From Adenophora triphylla var. japonica (taxonomy: Eukaryota > Streptophyta > Magnoliopsida > Asterales > Campanulaceae): a stretch of 64,000 bases of DNA. The stretch lies in the NCBI GenBank assembly GCA_022495995.1, contig JAFEMH010002346.1:62001-126000 (forward strand), read 5' to 3'. The notes beneath the pieces were generated by a model, which had not been told where the DNA came from, ran no database searches, and was given only the letters and a program-made list of their open reading frames with translations. The position numbers and the translations under genes were made by a program. Below are positions 36,099-47,906 of this stretch, one piece after another. Each line of letters starts with the position of its first letter. Position 1 is the first letter of the stretch.

Positions 36099-38428
36099 AT
36101 GGAAGCGTTCATTGATCCGGGCCTATCGATACATCTGTTCGACCCGCCATGCGAACCCGTAGGGCTAGGTATATTTGGTCCGGGTGGCCGGTTTCTAGTC
36201 CCCTCGTTTTTCGTCATGGTGCCGCCTTGCCGCCTGTATTAGCTCTGTCATATTATTGAGGATCGGCAGAGCGCTGGATTTAGTGGAGTGCACTACATGG
36301 GCCGGATACGATGCGATTTTGCATTCTTTGGAGGCCTTGATCGAGAGATGGCGTCCGGAGACCCATACATTCCATCTCCCGGTTGGTGAGATGACTATCA
36401 CCCTACAGGATATCGGCATGATTTGCGGGTTGCCGATTGATGGGGATCTTTGTTGCGATGATGAGTTTCCAGTACATATAGGCGCGGGGTGAGTGTCGGG
36501 GAGTATTTAGGGGCCGTCCACAGACGGAGATATAGATGGGAGCGATGCGAAGCTCAGATGGATTACCGTACGTTTCCCACGCTTTAGTGACCTCGATGAT
36601 GATACTGCTCCAGAGATTGTGGATCAGTACGTACGGGCTTATATCTTGCTTGCCTTGGGTTCTACGATCATGCCTGATCGTACGAACAACAAGGTTAAGC
36701 TATGTTATCTCCCGCTGCTTAGGGATGTTTCTAGGGTGAGGGAGTACAGTTGGGGGAGTGCGGCGCTTGCTTTCCTGTACCGAGAGTTATGTAGTGCGGC
36801 AGACCCTCACACGAGACAGTGCGGAGGATTTCTCAACGTTCTACAGGTATTTTATTTCATTTTAATGTTCATTATGTTTTTAAGTTTTATTTCAAATTTG
36901 TGGCATTATTACTTAGTTTTTGATATACATTTATTTCATATAGATCTGGGCTTGGGAGAGGTTGACATGTGTGAGGCCGCAGATCCGTTATCGCCTCAGA
37001 GACCAGGACTACGTCATCATGCCCCTCGGATGCATGTATGCATATATCATACTTTATTTTCTCGTCGTTAATGTTTTTATTTTTTTTGAACATAATCTTA
37101 TAATTATTTTGTTTATGAAATTTCAGGTGGACGCAGGCTTCGCTTGATCTGAGAGAGGTTACTGCACATAGCCTGCGAGGCTATCGGGATCGAGGGCTCG
37201 GGCGAACGAGGGTCACGTGGTGTGGCGGCCTTATGAGGGGAGACCGGCTCCGGTCTGCACTGCGGCTGAGGGGGGAGGAGATATGGTTGGCGAAGGTCCC
37301 TCTCATATGCTTTGAGAGGGTTGAGTGGCATCTGCACGATCGCGTGATGAGGCGCGGTTTGGGTGAGGCAGTTTATCCCGGCCACCGTTCGACACTGGCC
37401 TGGAGTTGCACCGTTCGGATCGGCGGGGAAGGCCTACGGTGAGATGGGGTGAGCACCATCGCCCACTTGTTACACTATGGGGACAGCGCCACGAGAGGTT
37501 GGTTTCCGGGGTGTTCGGCTTCCACGATATGACCTACACCGACCCATATATGGTATGGTATAGGGACATAACGTGTAGGTTTGTGCAGCAGCTCACTCAC
37601 GTAGAGGTGGATGGATACCGATCGTGCGCCCCACCTAGAGTTTATGGTAAGTTTTTACATTTTTAAAGTTTTTTTTTTCTAATATTTTTTTTTAAGAAAA
37701 CATCAATTATTAACTTATGTCTCTCGTTCTTATATATATTTTTGATATAAAAACAGGTGCAGACCCTTCAGCGCCTGCATGTCGCCAATGAGAGGGATGA
37801 GCATCCCCACCAAGCTGAAATGCGGGAGATTGTGACACACGGGTTCAGGGGAGTTAGGGAGCTCCACCGCCTTCAGTCTGCTGCACCTCCCCCACCAGTA
37901 GATCGCGTACAGGGACAACCTCGACAACGTCGGCGACGTCGTGGACAGGCAGAACCACCACCCCAGATGGATTTACACGATGAGCCCGAGCCCGAGCCCG
38001 AGCCTCAGGCGCAGACCCAGACCGATACATCTTATGACTGGCTGTCACAGTCACAGCCACAGTCACAGTATGATTTTGAGCGTTGGAGCGGGGGTTTCGG
38101 GGGGACTGGGACTGGGGGTGCCGGAGGGGGTGGCTGGGGTGGCAGTGGGGGTGGCTGGGGGGGTGGCAGTGGGGGTGGCTGGGGGGGTGGCAGTGGGAGT
38201 GCCCAGGCAGACCCTTCCCCTGGACCATCCACATCCACTATGGGCTTCGGCGCTTATACGAGTGGAAGTGGGTTGAGGACTCCTTCATCACATGGAGCGT
38301 TCCATGGTTTCGTCGATCCGGCTCAGATGACCCCTGAACAAGAGCTTCAGGAACAAATGCTTAGAAGAGGGTCTCGGCTCCGGAATCCGCGTAATCCCTA
38401 CACCCCGTCTTTCTATGATAATAGGTAG
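36099..38428 (+). pseudogene. Plant mobile domain (PMD) protein carried by the MULE
   Basis: PMD proteins, also annotated as phosphatase-7 long-form homologues, include Arabidopsis MAIN and MAIL1 and are spread by transposons. Here the core motif ERWRPETHTFHLPVGEMTI and TLQDIGMICGLPIDG lies at 36,340-36,450. LGSTIMPDRTNN and EYSWGSAALAFLYREL follow. Introns with GT-AG ends: 36,847-36,943, 37,036-37,126 and 37,647-37,756. Exon 3 holds ASLDLREVTAHSL, VPLICFERVEWHLHDRVM and ELHRSDRRGRP. Exon 4 ends in a Pro/Glu stretch and a Gly-Trp-rich low-complexity tail. A stop at about 36,240, and frameshifts near 36,490 and within exon 3, break it. Its function is unknown. Confidence 0.88.
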
Positions 38429-39269
38429 AGAGTTCACTTTTGTTTTTTTATTATTACGTAATGAAACTTTGTTGTATTGGTTTAGTTTTTATTTGAACTG
38501 TACTATTAGTTTACTTTTTATTTGAATGTTTTTTATTTGTATTGAAATTTTGTAACTTTTTCTTAGTAGTTTAGCTTTATATTTGATTTGAATGTAATTT
38601 TCCAATTCTTAAAAATGATTTTAGTTATTTTAATGAATATTTAAAAAATTATAATTGATGATATTTATTAGATTAGGGAGTAATAAAAGAAAAGTTTATT
38701 TTCCATTTAAGTTTTAAGGTTCAATTTATGTTTAGCATAATTCCAAAAAAAAATGTTCAAATGTGCTACTGTGTAATTATTGCGGGACGAATCAAAAAAT
38801 TGTATTTATTGGGCCAAAATTGGAGTGGCCGCCCTTGTTCTTCGGCCAGCTTTGGTGGGCGCCCAAATTCTTTGAAATCGCTACACCGTGAAGCGATTTT
38901 CACTAAACTCGCTACACGGTGTAGCGAGTATAGTGAAAATCGCTTCACGGATGTAGCGATTATAAATGTACATTTCCATTCCTTGTATTCCGGCCTAAGT
39001 TTTACGTAAAGGAGCGTCCGCTCCCACCGTGGCGAGCGTCCGCTCCCAATTTTGTAATGTAATATGTACCTTTTTTTTTTGTAATTATGCCAAACATAAA
39101 TTAAAACTTAAAACTTAAAACTTAATTAAAATAAAACTGAAACTGAAAAATTACATTCAACTCAAATATAAATTACATTGGACTTTTCAAGCTTAATGAA
39201 AACGACATATAATAAAACTGAAACTGAATCCAATTCAAGCCAAACATAAATTACATTAAAAACATTCTT
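38429..39269. repeat. Intergenic region between convergent PMD and transposase genes, with palindrome cluster
   Basis: AT-rich 3' flanks. At 38,876-38,961 two 30-base arms, equal except for one inserted base, flank a complete TCGCTACACGGTGTAGCGA palindrome (38,907-38,929), forming a cruciform-like structure. Confidence 0.85.
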
Positions 39270-41914
39270 CTACTCCCTAAGGTTCGGGCATCTACGACGA
39301 TTGTGCCCTTCCTGATGGCATGATGAACACATACTCTTCCGTTTATCTGCTTGAAAGTCCATAGAATTACGAAAGCGTCTTGATCTAGGTCGTCCGGACT
39401 TCGCAGAACGTCGAAGTAGGGGATTAGGGAAGAAACTAGGCACCAAACCATCCACGCCCCAATAGTCCTCATGCTCGATTGGTTCGAATGTTCCCTTCCA
39501 TGTCTTGTAGTATTCCCCAACGGTGTAATATTCGAAACGAAATCTCGACCATCAATATTTTGTGCAGAACAACAAGCAAGGAGATGGGAACAAGGCATGC
39601 GATAGGCAACCCATTTACCACATGTGCAGGTGCGCTCATTAAGTCGGACAATCTGTATATTTCCTCCGTGATCACCCTGACGTGCTGTTGTCACTTGATA
39701 CACCCCCATTTCGTGATTGTTGAACCTCCTGACGTGATGTGTTGCCGCTTTTCTGGTGTTCTTCAAGTAGTGATAACTGACTTTCGTGCTGAATTGGTGT
39801 CGGGGATTGATGTTAGGGTTATCAGGATTACCTCCTAAGGCATTGATTGAAAATCCATGCCTTACTTGAAAGTACTCCACACAACGATAGAAGGCAGTTT
39901 CAACAATTGCTGTGATTGGCATCCCACGAGCTCCCTTCATCACACCATTGAAAACCTCAGACATGTTGGTAGTCATGATGCCATACCTGTAACCACCATC
40001 GTGTGCCAATGTCCATTTTCTAGCATCCAAATGTTGAAACCATGCAATTGCCTCGGGCTTAATTCCACGGATACTCTCTAAGATAGATTTCAATTTTCTA
40101 TCTTGAGTTGCTCTACCCGCTCTCCAGAACAGATACTTCAACCCTTCCCCTCTATACTTTTCCAAGAAATTTGCTCGCATATGTCTCAAGCAATATCGAT
40201 GATGCACGTTTGGCCACCACGTATCTTCGGCTACGGTCTTGAGAATGCCCCAATGACGGTCGAGATATCAAGCATACTTCACGACTCTTGATAATATGCT
40301 TGCAAACCAGGTATAAGAACCAACGCCGGTTCGGCCAGTCCTCCTTTTCAACAACGGCGAAGGCAAGCGGAAGTATGCTTTGTCCTGGGCGTCAACACCC
40401 ATGGCAATCAGTATTACCCCTTTATATCTACCATGCATAAATGTTCCATCCACAGAAATGACAGGCCGACAATGAGAGAAAGCTTCAATGCAAGGTAATG
40501 CCCAGAATACCTGTCGAAATAGGGATGCTTCACCGACGGGAGGAGGAGGTGTAGAGTACTCAACAATTGTCCTCGGATTGTATTTTTGAATGGGGCTAGG
40601 ACGCGGGGTAACCTCTTATAAGATTCCTCCCAATCTCCAAAAACCTCTGCAATGCCATTCTGCTTTCCACACCATGCCTTCTTGTAAGTAATTACCTTGT
40701 CGAACCTACTAGAGATGTGTGCAATAATGACTCCAACCTTGACATCTGAATCGGCCTTAATAAGACCAACGACTTCCCGACCGATAAACTTGGCATCTAG
40801 ATTGGGGTGATCTTGACTTGCTCCAGAATATAAGCAGCAGTGAGGAGCCTTATACTTGGTCACTTCCCAATAGCCAAACTTCTTCCTACTCACACGAACA
40901 TAAAAATGACATGGATAATTTTTTAACAGACACTCAATTACCCATGTGTTCGGTGTGCTCTTTCTTACCCTGAACCTGCGATTGTTTTTAATATGGAACC
41001 TTTTCATATCAAATTGTGCCTCGTTCTTGCCAGGAAAGCGTATCCCTTTAGCAATCGGTTGTTGTTCCGGATCCCAACTGGAAAACTATGTGCATGATCA
41101 TAATCAATCAAGCCTTGTTCTTGTCGAGCAGATGTACCAATATCACTGTAAAAGGGATAACTCGCTCTCTCATATCTTCGATTTTGCGGCACTTCATAGT
41201 GAACAAGAGGTGCTTCCACATCATCATCAATCGGCCCATCATCACCGCTCCTAAATCGACATCAGAATCACTACTACCCTCCTCATATTCATCATCATCA
41301 TCCTCTAGCATTGCATCTACATCAGTGTGCACTTCCTCTTCTTCACAAGTCAACATCATAATCATCATTAACGTGATCATTATGCCCCAAATGCCCGATC
41401 ATCATCATGAACATGATAATTATGGCCAAATGCCCCATCATCATAATTTGGTGTTTGAGTTGATACAAGAGTTTGGGAACTTGGACCAACCCCATCATCA
41501 CGGTTACCAGTTGGAGAAAACCTGAAAGTACTCTCTGTGTCTTTGTGTTTCAAACTCTGGATTGGATCGATTTTCAATTAATTTTACAACAACATACGCC
41601 GCAAATTTCCAATCCCCCAAATTTAGCAACCGATCGAACATTACTTCCATACACGCATCATCTTCAATACGGAAAGGAAAGTACTCACCAATCCCGCTAT
41701 CAAAAGAATGAGGGCATCTGTAAATGACTTTCAAATCAAATTGAGACCGATCTAAGTTCGCCTTTTTATATAACTCATCAATCAACTCATTGTATTTCCA
41801 TTGGCAATTACCCCTTATTGCACATTTTGGCCCCTTTTTGAAATGAGGACCATCAAACGGTTGTTCATCATCACCTCCCCAATAACACGTAAAAATGATC
41901 GGACCCCCGTTCAT
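39270..41914 (-). pseudogene. MULE transposase (mudrA type)
   Basis: Cuts and pastes the MULE by recognising its inverted repeats. The N-terminus MNGGPIIFTCYWGGDDEQP starts at 41,914, followed by an acidic stretch (about 41,250-41,380). The DNA-binding MuDR region follows (FHIKNNRRFRVRKST, VRVSRKKFGYWEVTKYKA). The DDE core has D in VDGTFMHGRYKG, D in LDRHWGI and E in MSEVFNGVMKGARG. A SWIM zinc finger CTCGKWVAYRMPCSHLLAC is at about 39,600 and a C-terminal zinc knuckle CSSCHQEGHNRRRC at about 39,310. All three catalytic residues are present, but frameshifts in the acidic region, around 41,010, near 40,260-40,450 and near 39,535 break the reading frame. Confidence 0.94.
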
Positions 41915-43365
41915 ATTTAACCCTACATTACGAAATCAAAGTGTTAAAACCTACATAACAAAACTCTTACATTTATTATATCTACAATATCATAAAACAC
42001 AGTTAAATCATTAAATTTTATATCTAAACACAAGTCAAAATAATAATTAAGATGATGTTAATTTACCTTGATTCTTGTTGATCTTCAACAATTCTGATGA
42101 AATAAAATAACTTGAAGAAGTTTTATTTTGAATTAAGGGAATTTAGAAAATGGTGATTGAGAGAGTTGATTGAGAGAAAGAGAGAAAGGTAGGAGAAGAA
42201 ACAAAGCTGAGGAGAAAAAGAGAAAGCTATGGAAGGAATCTCAGAACCACGTGAATTCACACAAAACATTTATCACGGGTGTTGTACTTTGTTGCTGGAA
42301 AGTTGTTTGTTTTTACTTAAACTCGCTACACCGTGTAGCGAGTTTCAATAAAGCTTAATTGAACTCGCTACACCGTGTAGCGATTTCAGCTTTATTGAAA
42401 CTCGCTACACGGTGTAGCGAGTTTAAGTAAAAACAAAAACCTTTACAGCAACAAAATTTCAAAATTTTTTACTTCTTTTTGTTTTTTCATTCGCGAAGGC
42501 ATTTTGAACAATAAATATAGGTTAATTTATGTATCATAATGAATATCTAAAAATTGTTACTTGAAGTACATATAATGTTGTAACAATAACAACTTTTAAA
42601 TTTTAATTTGGACAATTAAATCAGCTTCAAATTTTTGCTCAAAATAGCTTCGTAGTAACATCAAAAAAAAATTTTGTTCGCGAAGCTATTTTGAGCAATA
42701 ATTATAGGTTAATTTATATATCATAATGAATATCTAAAAATTGTTACTTGAAGTACATATAATGGTGTAACAATAACAACTTTTAAATTTTAATTTCGAC
42801 AATTAAATCAGCTTCAAATTGTTGCTCAAAATAGCTTCGTACTAACAAAAAAAAAATTACATGTGTTAAAAAAATAATGACATGTGGCTGAATTTTTTTT
42901 TATAAATATTTATAAATCTTACATAAAATTACAAAAAATAAATATTTTCGAGTTAGTGGCCACATCCCGACCACATAGGAAATCTACATAAAATCACAAA
43001 AAAAAAAAAATATTGTCAAGTTAGTGGCCACATCCCGGCCACATAGGAAATCTTACATAAAATCACAAAAAATAAATATTTTCAAGTTAGTGGCCACATC
43101 CCGGCCACATAGGAAATCTTACATAAAATCACAAAAAATAAATATTTTAGAGTTAGTGGCCACATCCCGGCCACATAGGAAATCTACATAAAATCACAAA
43201 AAATAAATATTGTCAAGTTAGTGGCCACATCCCGACCACATAGGAAATCTTACATAAATAAATAAATTCAGTGACCACATTCCGGTCACATAGAAAAATA
43301 GTACATAAACTCAGGTACATATTAAATCCGACATAAATTCAAATAATACATGTCCAAAGATGAAA
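41915..43365. repeat. MULE intergenic region with hairpin and two tandem arrays
   Basis: A perfect 47-base inverted repeat (42,309-42,355 and 42,388-42,434) with a 32-base loop lies about 400 bp upstream of the transposase start and holds three palindromes. Two ~187-bp units (42,490-42,848) follow, each bounded by CGAAGCTATTTTGAGCAA-like ends and their complement. Then about five units of ~65 bp with GGCCACATCCCGGCCACAT (about 42,917-43,262). No gene. Confidence 0.88.
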
Positions 43366-44196
43366 TTAACAATCCTTAGGGAAGACCTTACAAACATTGG
43401 AAGGAACAATGTTAAGTAGTTTTTTTGAGCGTGATATGGCCCAAACAACAACCTAATAGATGAACAAAACAAAACATTTAGAACAAAAAGGTAAGGATAT
43501 ATTTAGGGAGTGTAATGTTAAGGAAAATATTTCATACCTGAGTAAGTATCAGAACAGCACCTTCACCAATGTCACTTCCGCCCTCAGTTTGCTTAAACAC
43601 TTTGTCACCTAAGTAAGCTTCAATAGTGTCAGTAGGATCCTTCAAAATCACGTGAAAAGAGCCATTCTCAGTTGGTGTGCACTTCTTGACAACAACCACA
43701 ACCTAATAGAACAAAAATATTATGACCAATTAATTGTAAATTTCAACCTTAACTATAATTAATGTAAAATATTATACCTGTTCCACCCTTTCATGTTGTT
43801 TGCATTTCTCCTTGATCATTTTCAACGGATAAAATGTACCCTCTCCAGTGAGATAATCCATTGCAGAAAGCCAAGCTTTGCCACTGGAATTCATCATCGT
43901 CCTCCAGGCTCTTCAAGCTTTCTACGTATTGCCTCTTGGGTCGGCGGCGGGGTCCCTGAGAGACATGAGCTTTTCCGGTGTGATGCCGACGCATGGCTAA
44001 GCGCTGCTTCACCGGCGGGACCGGGTATGATATGACGCGGTGGAGATCTCTCTCGTTCAGTTTGAGGCGGTGGAGACGGTGGAGATTGAAACTCTCGTTC
44101 AATTTGAGAGAGATTAGATAGGCGATTGGAGGTTTGACCGGGTTGTACTGGAAGAGGTTTTCGTCCACGATACCAACGGGGTTTTGATGGATCCAT
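43366..44196 (-). pseudogene. HROB-like (DUF4539 OB-fold) gene carried by the MULE
   Basis: HROB is an OB-fold protein that loads the MCM8-MCM9 helicase in homologous recombination. Three exons with GT-AG introns: 44,196-43,778, 43,702-43,538 and 43,452-43,366, all joined in phase 0. Exon 1 starts MDPSKPRWYRGRKPL and holds the family signature HIIPGPAG and TQEAIRRKLEE; a frameshift near 43,900 leads to AWLSAMDYL. Exon 2 encodes the OB-fold heart (VVVVVKKCTP, VILKDPTDTIEAYLGDKV, IGEGAVLILTQ). Exon 3 gives VVVWAISRSKKLLNI and the end KVFPKDC. About 220 residues, much shorter than cellular HROB but holding the conserved core. Identity rests on motif recall. Confidence 0.78.
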
Positions 44197-44326
44197 TATG
44201 AGAGAGATAGATGAAAGATGGACTTAAGAAAGAAAGAAAAGGGAAAGGGAGAACTGGGCTGAGAAAGGAAGAGAATTGTAAGTTTTGTTGGGATGGACGG
44301 AGGGGGTTATGTAGGGGTTTGGAATA

Positions 44327-44610
44327 AATTGAACTCGCTACACGGTGTAGCGAGTTTGACTTAATTCTGGTCAAAACTCGCTACACGGTGTAGCGAATTT
44401 AGTTTAATTAAATAACCTAATTAATTTCCCAACGGCCGTAATTAATTACCCTAAACTCGCTACACGGTGTAGCGAGTTTTGACCAACCCTAGTCAAACTC
44501 GCTACACGGTGTAGCGAGTTTCAAAAAAGAGGACATTCTGGGCAATAGTTTGAACAGTAAGTCATTTTCGTAAATAAAAAAGTAAAACGGGATTATTTGG
44601 GAAAAAATTC
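44327..44610 (-). repeat. MULE right terminal inverted repeat
   Basis: Mirror of 34,166-34,449. Four palindromes at 44,331-44,356, 44,374-44,399, 44,454-44,480 and 44,496-44,520. It ends at the CATAATTAT duplication. Confidence 0.95.
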
Positions 44611-44619
44611 CATAATTAT

Positions 44620-44742
44620 CTTAATCATTTGAAAAGAAAATATATTATGTATAAATCTAATAGTGACTTAAATAAATAAATAATTAAATATTTTTTTATT
44701 TCGAATGATTGAAACTCTATATATGTAGAGATATTTAATTTC

Positions 44743-44791
<49 letters not shown>

Positions 44792-45990
44792 ACAATTCAG
44801 AAAAACATTATTCCATCAATATAACAACCAAATAATTAATTTTCTAAACAAAAAAATAAATATCATTTAGTAGTATTCGAACAATGTAATAATAAATAAA
44901 TATCATATTTGTTTACATTAACTCATCATGAACATAATTATAATATTCATTTCCAATTTAACTTATTTAATTTTGAGAAGAAAAATCAAAATTTAAAAAA
45001 AAATTAACAATTGTGTTAAATGAAAAATTTTCCCCAAACAATCCACTCCCTCATCAAACTCAACCCACTTCTTCCTCTCCCTCTTTCAAAATATCAATTC
45101 ATACTATCTTTATTTTTTAGAATATTGACATGCACTTCAAAGAAGAGGATTTCTTTTTTGTGTCCAAATCGAATGAAGTAGTCTCTATTTTTGGAGAATT
45201 TTTTTTATGATTTTTGGTGAATTTTTTTTTTAAAAAAATGATTTATTATAAAATATTTGATTTATATTAAAAAAGAGGATTTTTTAAATAAATATCATAT
45301 TTGTTTACATTAACTCATCATTAACAAAATTATAATATTCTTTTTCAATTTAACTCATTTAATTTTGAGAAGAAAAATCAAAATCCAAAAATAACTAACA
45401 ATGTGTTAAATGAATTATTTTTTCCTAAACACTACACTCCCTCATCAAACCCAACCCACTTCTTTATCACCCTATTTCAAACTACCTATTTATACTACAT
45501 TTATTTTTAGAATATTGACATGCACTTCAAAGAAGAAGATTTTTTTTTTTTTTGTCTGAATCAAATAAAAGTAGTATCTATTTTTGGAGTAATTTTTTTT
45601 ACTGATTTTAGATGAAAAAAATTTAAAAAAAATTATTATAAAATATTTGATTTATATTCAAGAAATAGGATATTTTTTTCTGTGTCTGAATCAAATGAAA
45701 TTAGTCTCTATTTGTAGAGGAAAAAATTATGAATTTTGGTGTAATTTTTTTTAATTAATTTATTATAAAATAATTGAGGTCAAAGCATTTGGGGAAATTT
45801 TTTTCGTAAATTCATGCATCCAATCAAAAGCACTTGATGTTGATTTCAATGTCTAACATTTACATTTATGTCACGAACGTAAATGACTAAAATATCCTTG
45901 ACAAATTTTCAAATTTAACCACTTGATGCTGACGTTTTTGAGCGCCAAATTTCCATTTTGACCACTTTCTTGCTTTTAATATAGTACAGA
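44620..45990. repeat. Right part of the Helitron
   Basis: Begins with the rest of the tandem unit cut by the MULE. It includes an (AT)n run at about 44,746-44,789. Two to three diverged ~390-bp units (AATATTGACATGCACTTCAA at about 45,121 and 45,512) lie at 44,880-45,780. No gene. Confidence 0.75.
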
Positions 45991-47604
45991 TTTCTTCATT
46001 AGTTTCCGTTTTTTATATCCATTTTGCTTCATTAATCTCGATTAGAGATATCACTTGCCATTTCTCAATTATTCCTTTTCCATTTCATCTCGCGTGTAGA
46101 TTTTACTTGATATTTTCCAATTATTCTTTTTCATCCCGCGTGGAGATTTTACTTGTAATATTTCAAATATTCCATTTCATCTTCCGTGGAGATTTTACTT
46201 GGCATATTGCAAGTATTCCATTTTCATATGGTGGCGTTTCGCCTCGGCTTTGATACACTGAAACCGGAGTTTTTAATTTTTCTTACGAAGTTTCCCGTTT
46301 GAATAGCAACTCGCCATTCCTTATGCTCGGGACCTACCCGAGCTCATCATGTTCACTTTGCTCAACTCGCGTTATGCTAATGAAGGCGGTTCGCGGAGAG
46401 CGGATTCACAGTCGTAACACCCGGGTTTCTATTATTTTTCCCGAGTTGCCCTTTGAATAGCAACTCGCATTAGCCATTTTTCAAAGATTGTCTCGTAGAG
46501 GTCATGTGCTCATGCCATTTTGGTAATCTGCTAATAAAGGTTCTTTACCATTGGTGGGTTACCTGGTACCTTAAAACCAGGGTTTTGTTTTTCTACGAGT
46601 TGCTGTTTGAATAGCAACTCCATGAAGTTGACTTAGGACCTACCCAAGTTCATCATGTTCATTTTTTCTCGGCGCCTTTAAAACAAGTCTTTGGTGCTCG
46701 GTGCATTTAAACCAAGTATTATATCCTTGTTGCCTTTAAACCAAGTCTTTGATGCTCGGATGGAGGGTGCGCGCTCGCTTATATTGTCTTTGCATCTAAC
46801 ACGATACCTGAAATTTTTTGAGTGCAATTGACTTCTTTTCCCCAATTTCATTTTTCCTTAAATCCCAATCTACACGAGTTGGCAACATCCATGCTCTCCA
46901 GCGGCGACATCCTTGCTTCTCGGCGACATCCTCGCTTTCTTCAGTTTGGCGATTTCCTTTGTAAGCCCTTCTTCCTACTTTTTCTCTTGAGTCCTCCCTT
47001 GCAAATCGCTTCCTGGCGATTTCAATTCCAGATTCGATCGGCGGCTTTCTCGATTGCGGCGATTTCGTGGCGACTTTCTTTGATTTCGACGCCGCTCGGT
47101 CCAACTCCCGAGGATGGCTCAAGGCGACTTCGCCGGCGATTTGCATCATTACGTGCGAGATCCATGCTTGCTACATCTGAGAGATTTCCATCTTCAGTCT
47201 TCACCTTCATTCTCATTTGATTTCGCTATGATTTCGCTCCTTTTATAAGTAGGTCATGCGATTTCCTTGTTCAGCGACTTGGTTTCAATTTTTTCTAAAA
47301 TCAATTGGCGGTTTCTATGACCGCGAGATGCGCTTGTATGTCGTTCGTATAGTCGATTTGGAGAGTGGTAAAATTATGTTGGCGAGTTCCGGCTCGTTGT
47401 GAGAAATCCTTGTCCTCCTTCGCGATTTGATGGCGATGGTCGAGGTGGCTATTGTTGGCCAGAGGGAAATGGAAAAATTTTGGGGGATTCCATTTCTGTC
47501 TCCAGATCTTCACTCTTCTTCCAAAAAAAAATTAGAGATAAAATTTGCTTCTCTTTCTCCTTAAATGTCGTTAGTGAATGTAGGATATTTGGCTGCCTTC
47601 TAAT
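45991..47604 (-). other. Outer-element internal segment 3
   Basis: 45,991-46,240 continues the minisatellite style. 46,280-46,640 holds repeats with a hairpin CGAGTTGC...GCAACTCG. 46,680-46,760 repeats TTTAAACCAAGT. 46,880-47,130 is rich in GGCGA(C/T) motifs and has short ORFs on both strands without recognisable homology; I do not call a gene. Confidence 0.6.
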
Positions 47605-47628
47605 CCGTTCCTGGCAATGAAACCAAAC
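47605..47628 (-). other. Outer-element primer-binding site
   Basis: Minus-strand TGGTTTCATTGCCAGGAA follows the LTR end after GTT, with the same spacing and nearly the same sequence as the Tat A site. Confidence 0.82.
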
Positions 47629-47842
47629 TGATGATACAAAAAATTCACTCACCGAGGATTCCCAAGCTAGATGAAAAATATGGTTGTCCACGGCGTTCAA
47701 TCTCCGTTTGCGATCTACAAACAAAGCACCGTTAGGGGTGGGGGGGTCTTTCCCCCCAAAACCCTATGGTGTAAGAATCATCAATCCATCATTTGAGTAT
47801 GTAAGTATTGAACATTTATAGAGAGATTTTGGGGTTTTGGGA

Positions 47843-47906
<64 letters not shown>

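Larger units (their letters stand above)
34166..44610. mobile_element. MULE (Mutator-like element) with three genes
   Basis: Terminal inverted repeats of about 284 bp (34,166-34,449 and 44,327-44,610) start GAATTTTTTTCC. They are flanked by a perfect 9-bp duplication CATAATTAT (34,157-34,165 and 44,611-44,619), the Mutator signature. Inside are a plus-strand plant mobile domain gene (36,099-38,428), a minus-strand mudrA-type transposase (39,270-41,914) and a minus-strand HROB-like gene (43,366-44,196). Clusters of the palindrome TCGCTACAC(C/G)GTGTAGCGA lie at both ends and between the genes. All three genes are damaged in this copy. Confidence 0.96.
32732..45990 (-). mobile_element. Helitron nested in the outer element, interrupted by a MULE
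   Basis: Read on the minus strand it starts at 45,990 with TCTGTACTATATTAAAAGC after an A. It ends at 32,732 with CTAG before a T. The hairpin CGTGCATCGCACG lies just before the end (window 32,746-32,758). Rejoining the flanks gives ATATGGCATTTCTTC, which fits the minisatellite it landed in. Without the MULE it is about 2.8 kb, AT-rich, with tandem repeats and no helicase gene, so it is non-autonomous. Confidence 0.82.

Noticed and set aside
37854..38234. His/Pro-rich ORF on the minus strand
   Set aside because: It is the antisense shadow of the Gly-rich PMD tail.
36099..38428. Interpretation as a host protein phosphatase gene
   Set aside because: There is no phosphatase domain; the region is the plant mobile domain and lies inside MULE ends with target duplications.
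46822..47220. ORF on the plus strand in the outer element, with a shadow on the minus strand
   Set aside because: Composition follows GGCGA-type repeats, and there is no recognisable domain on either strand.
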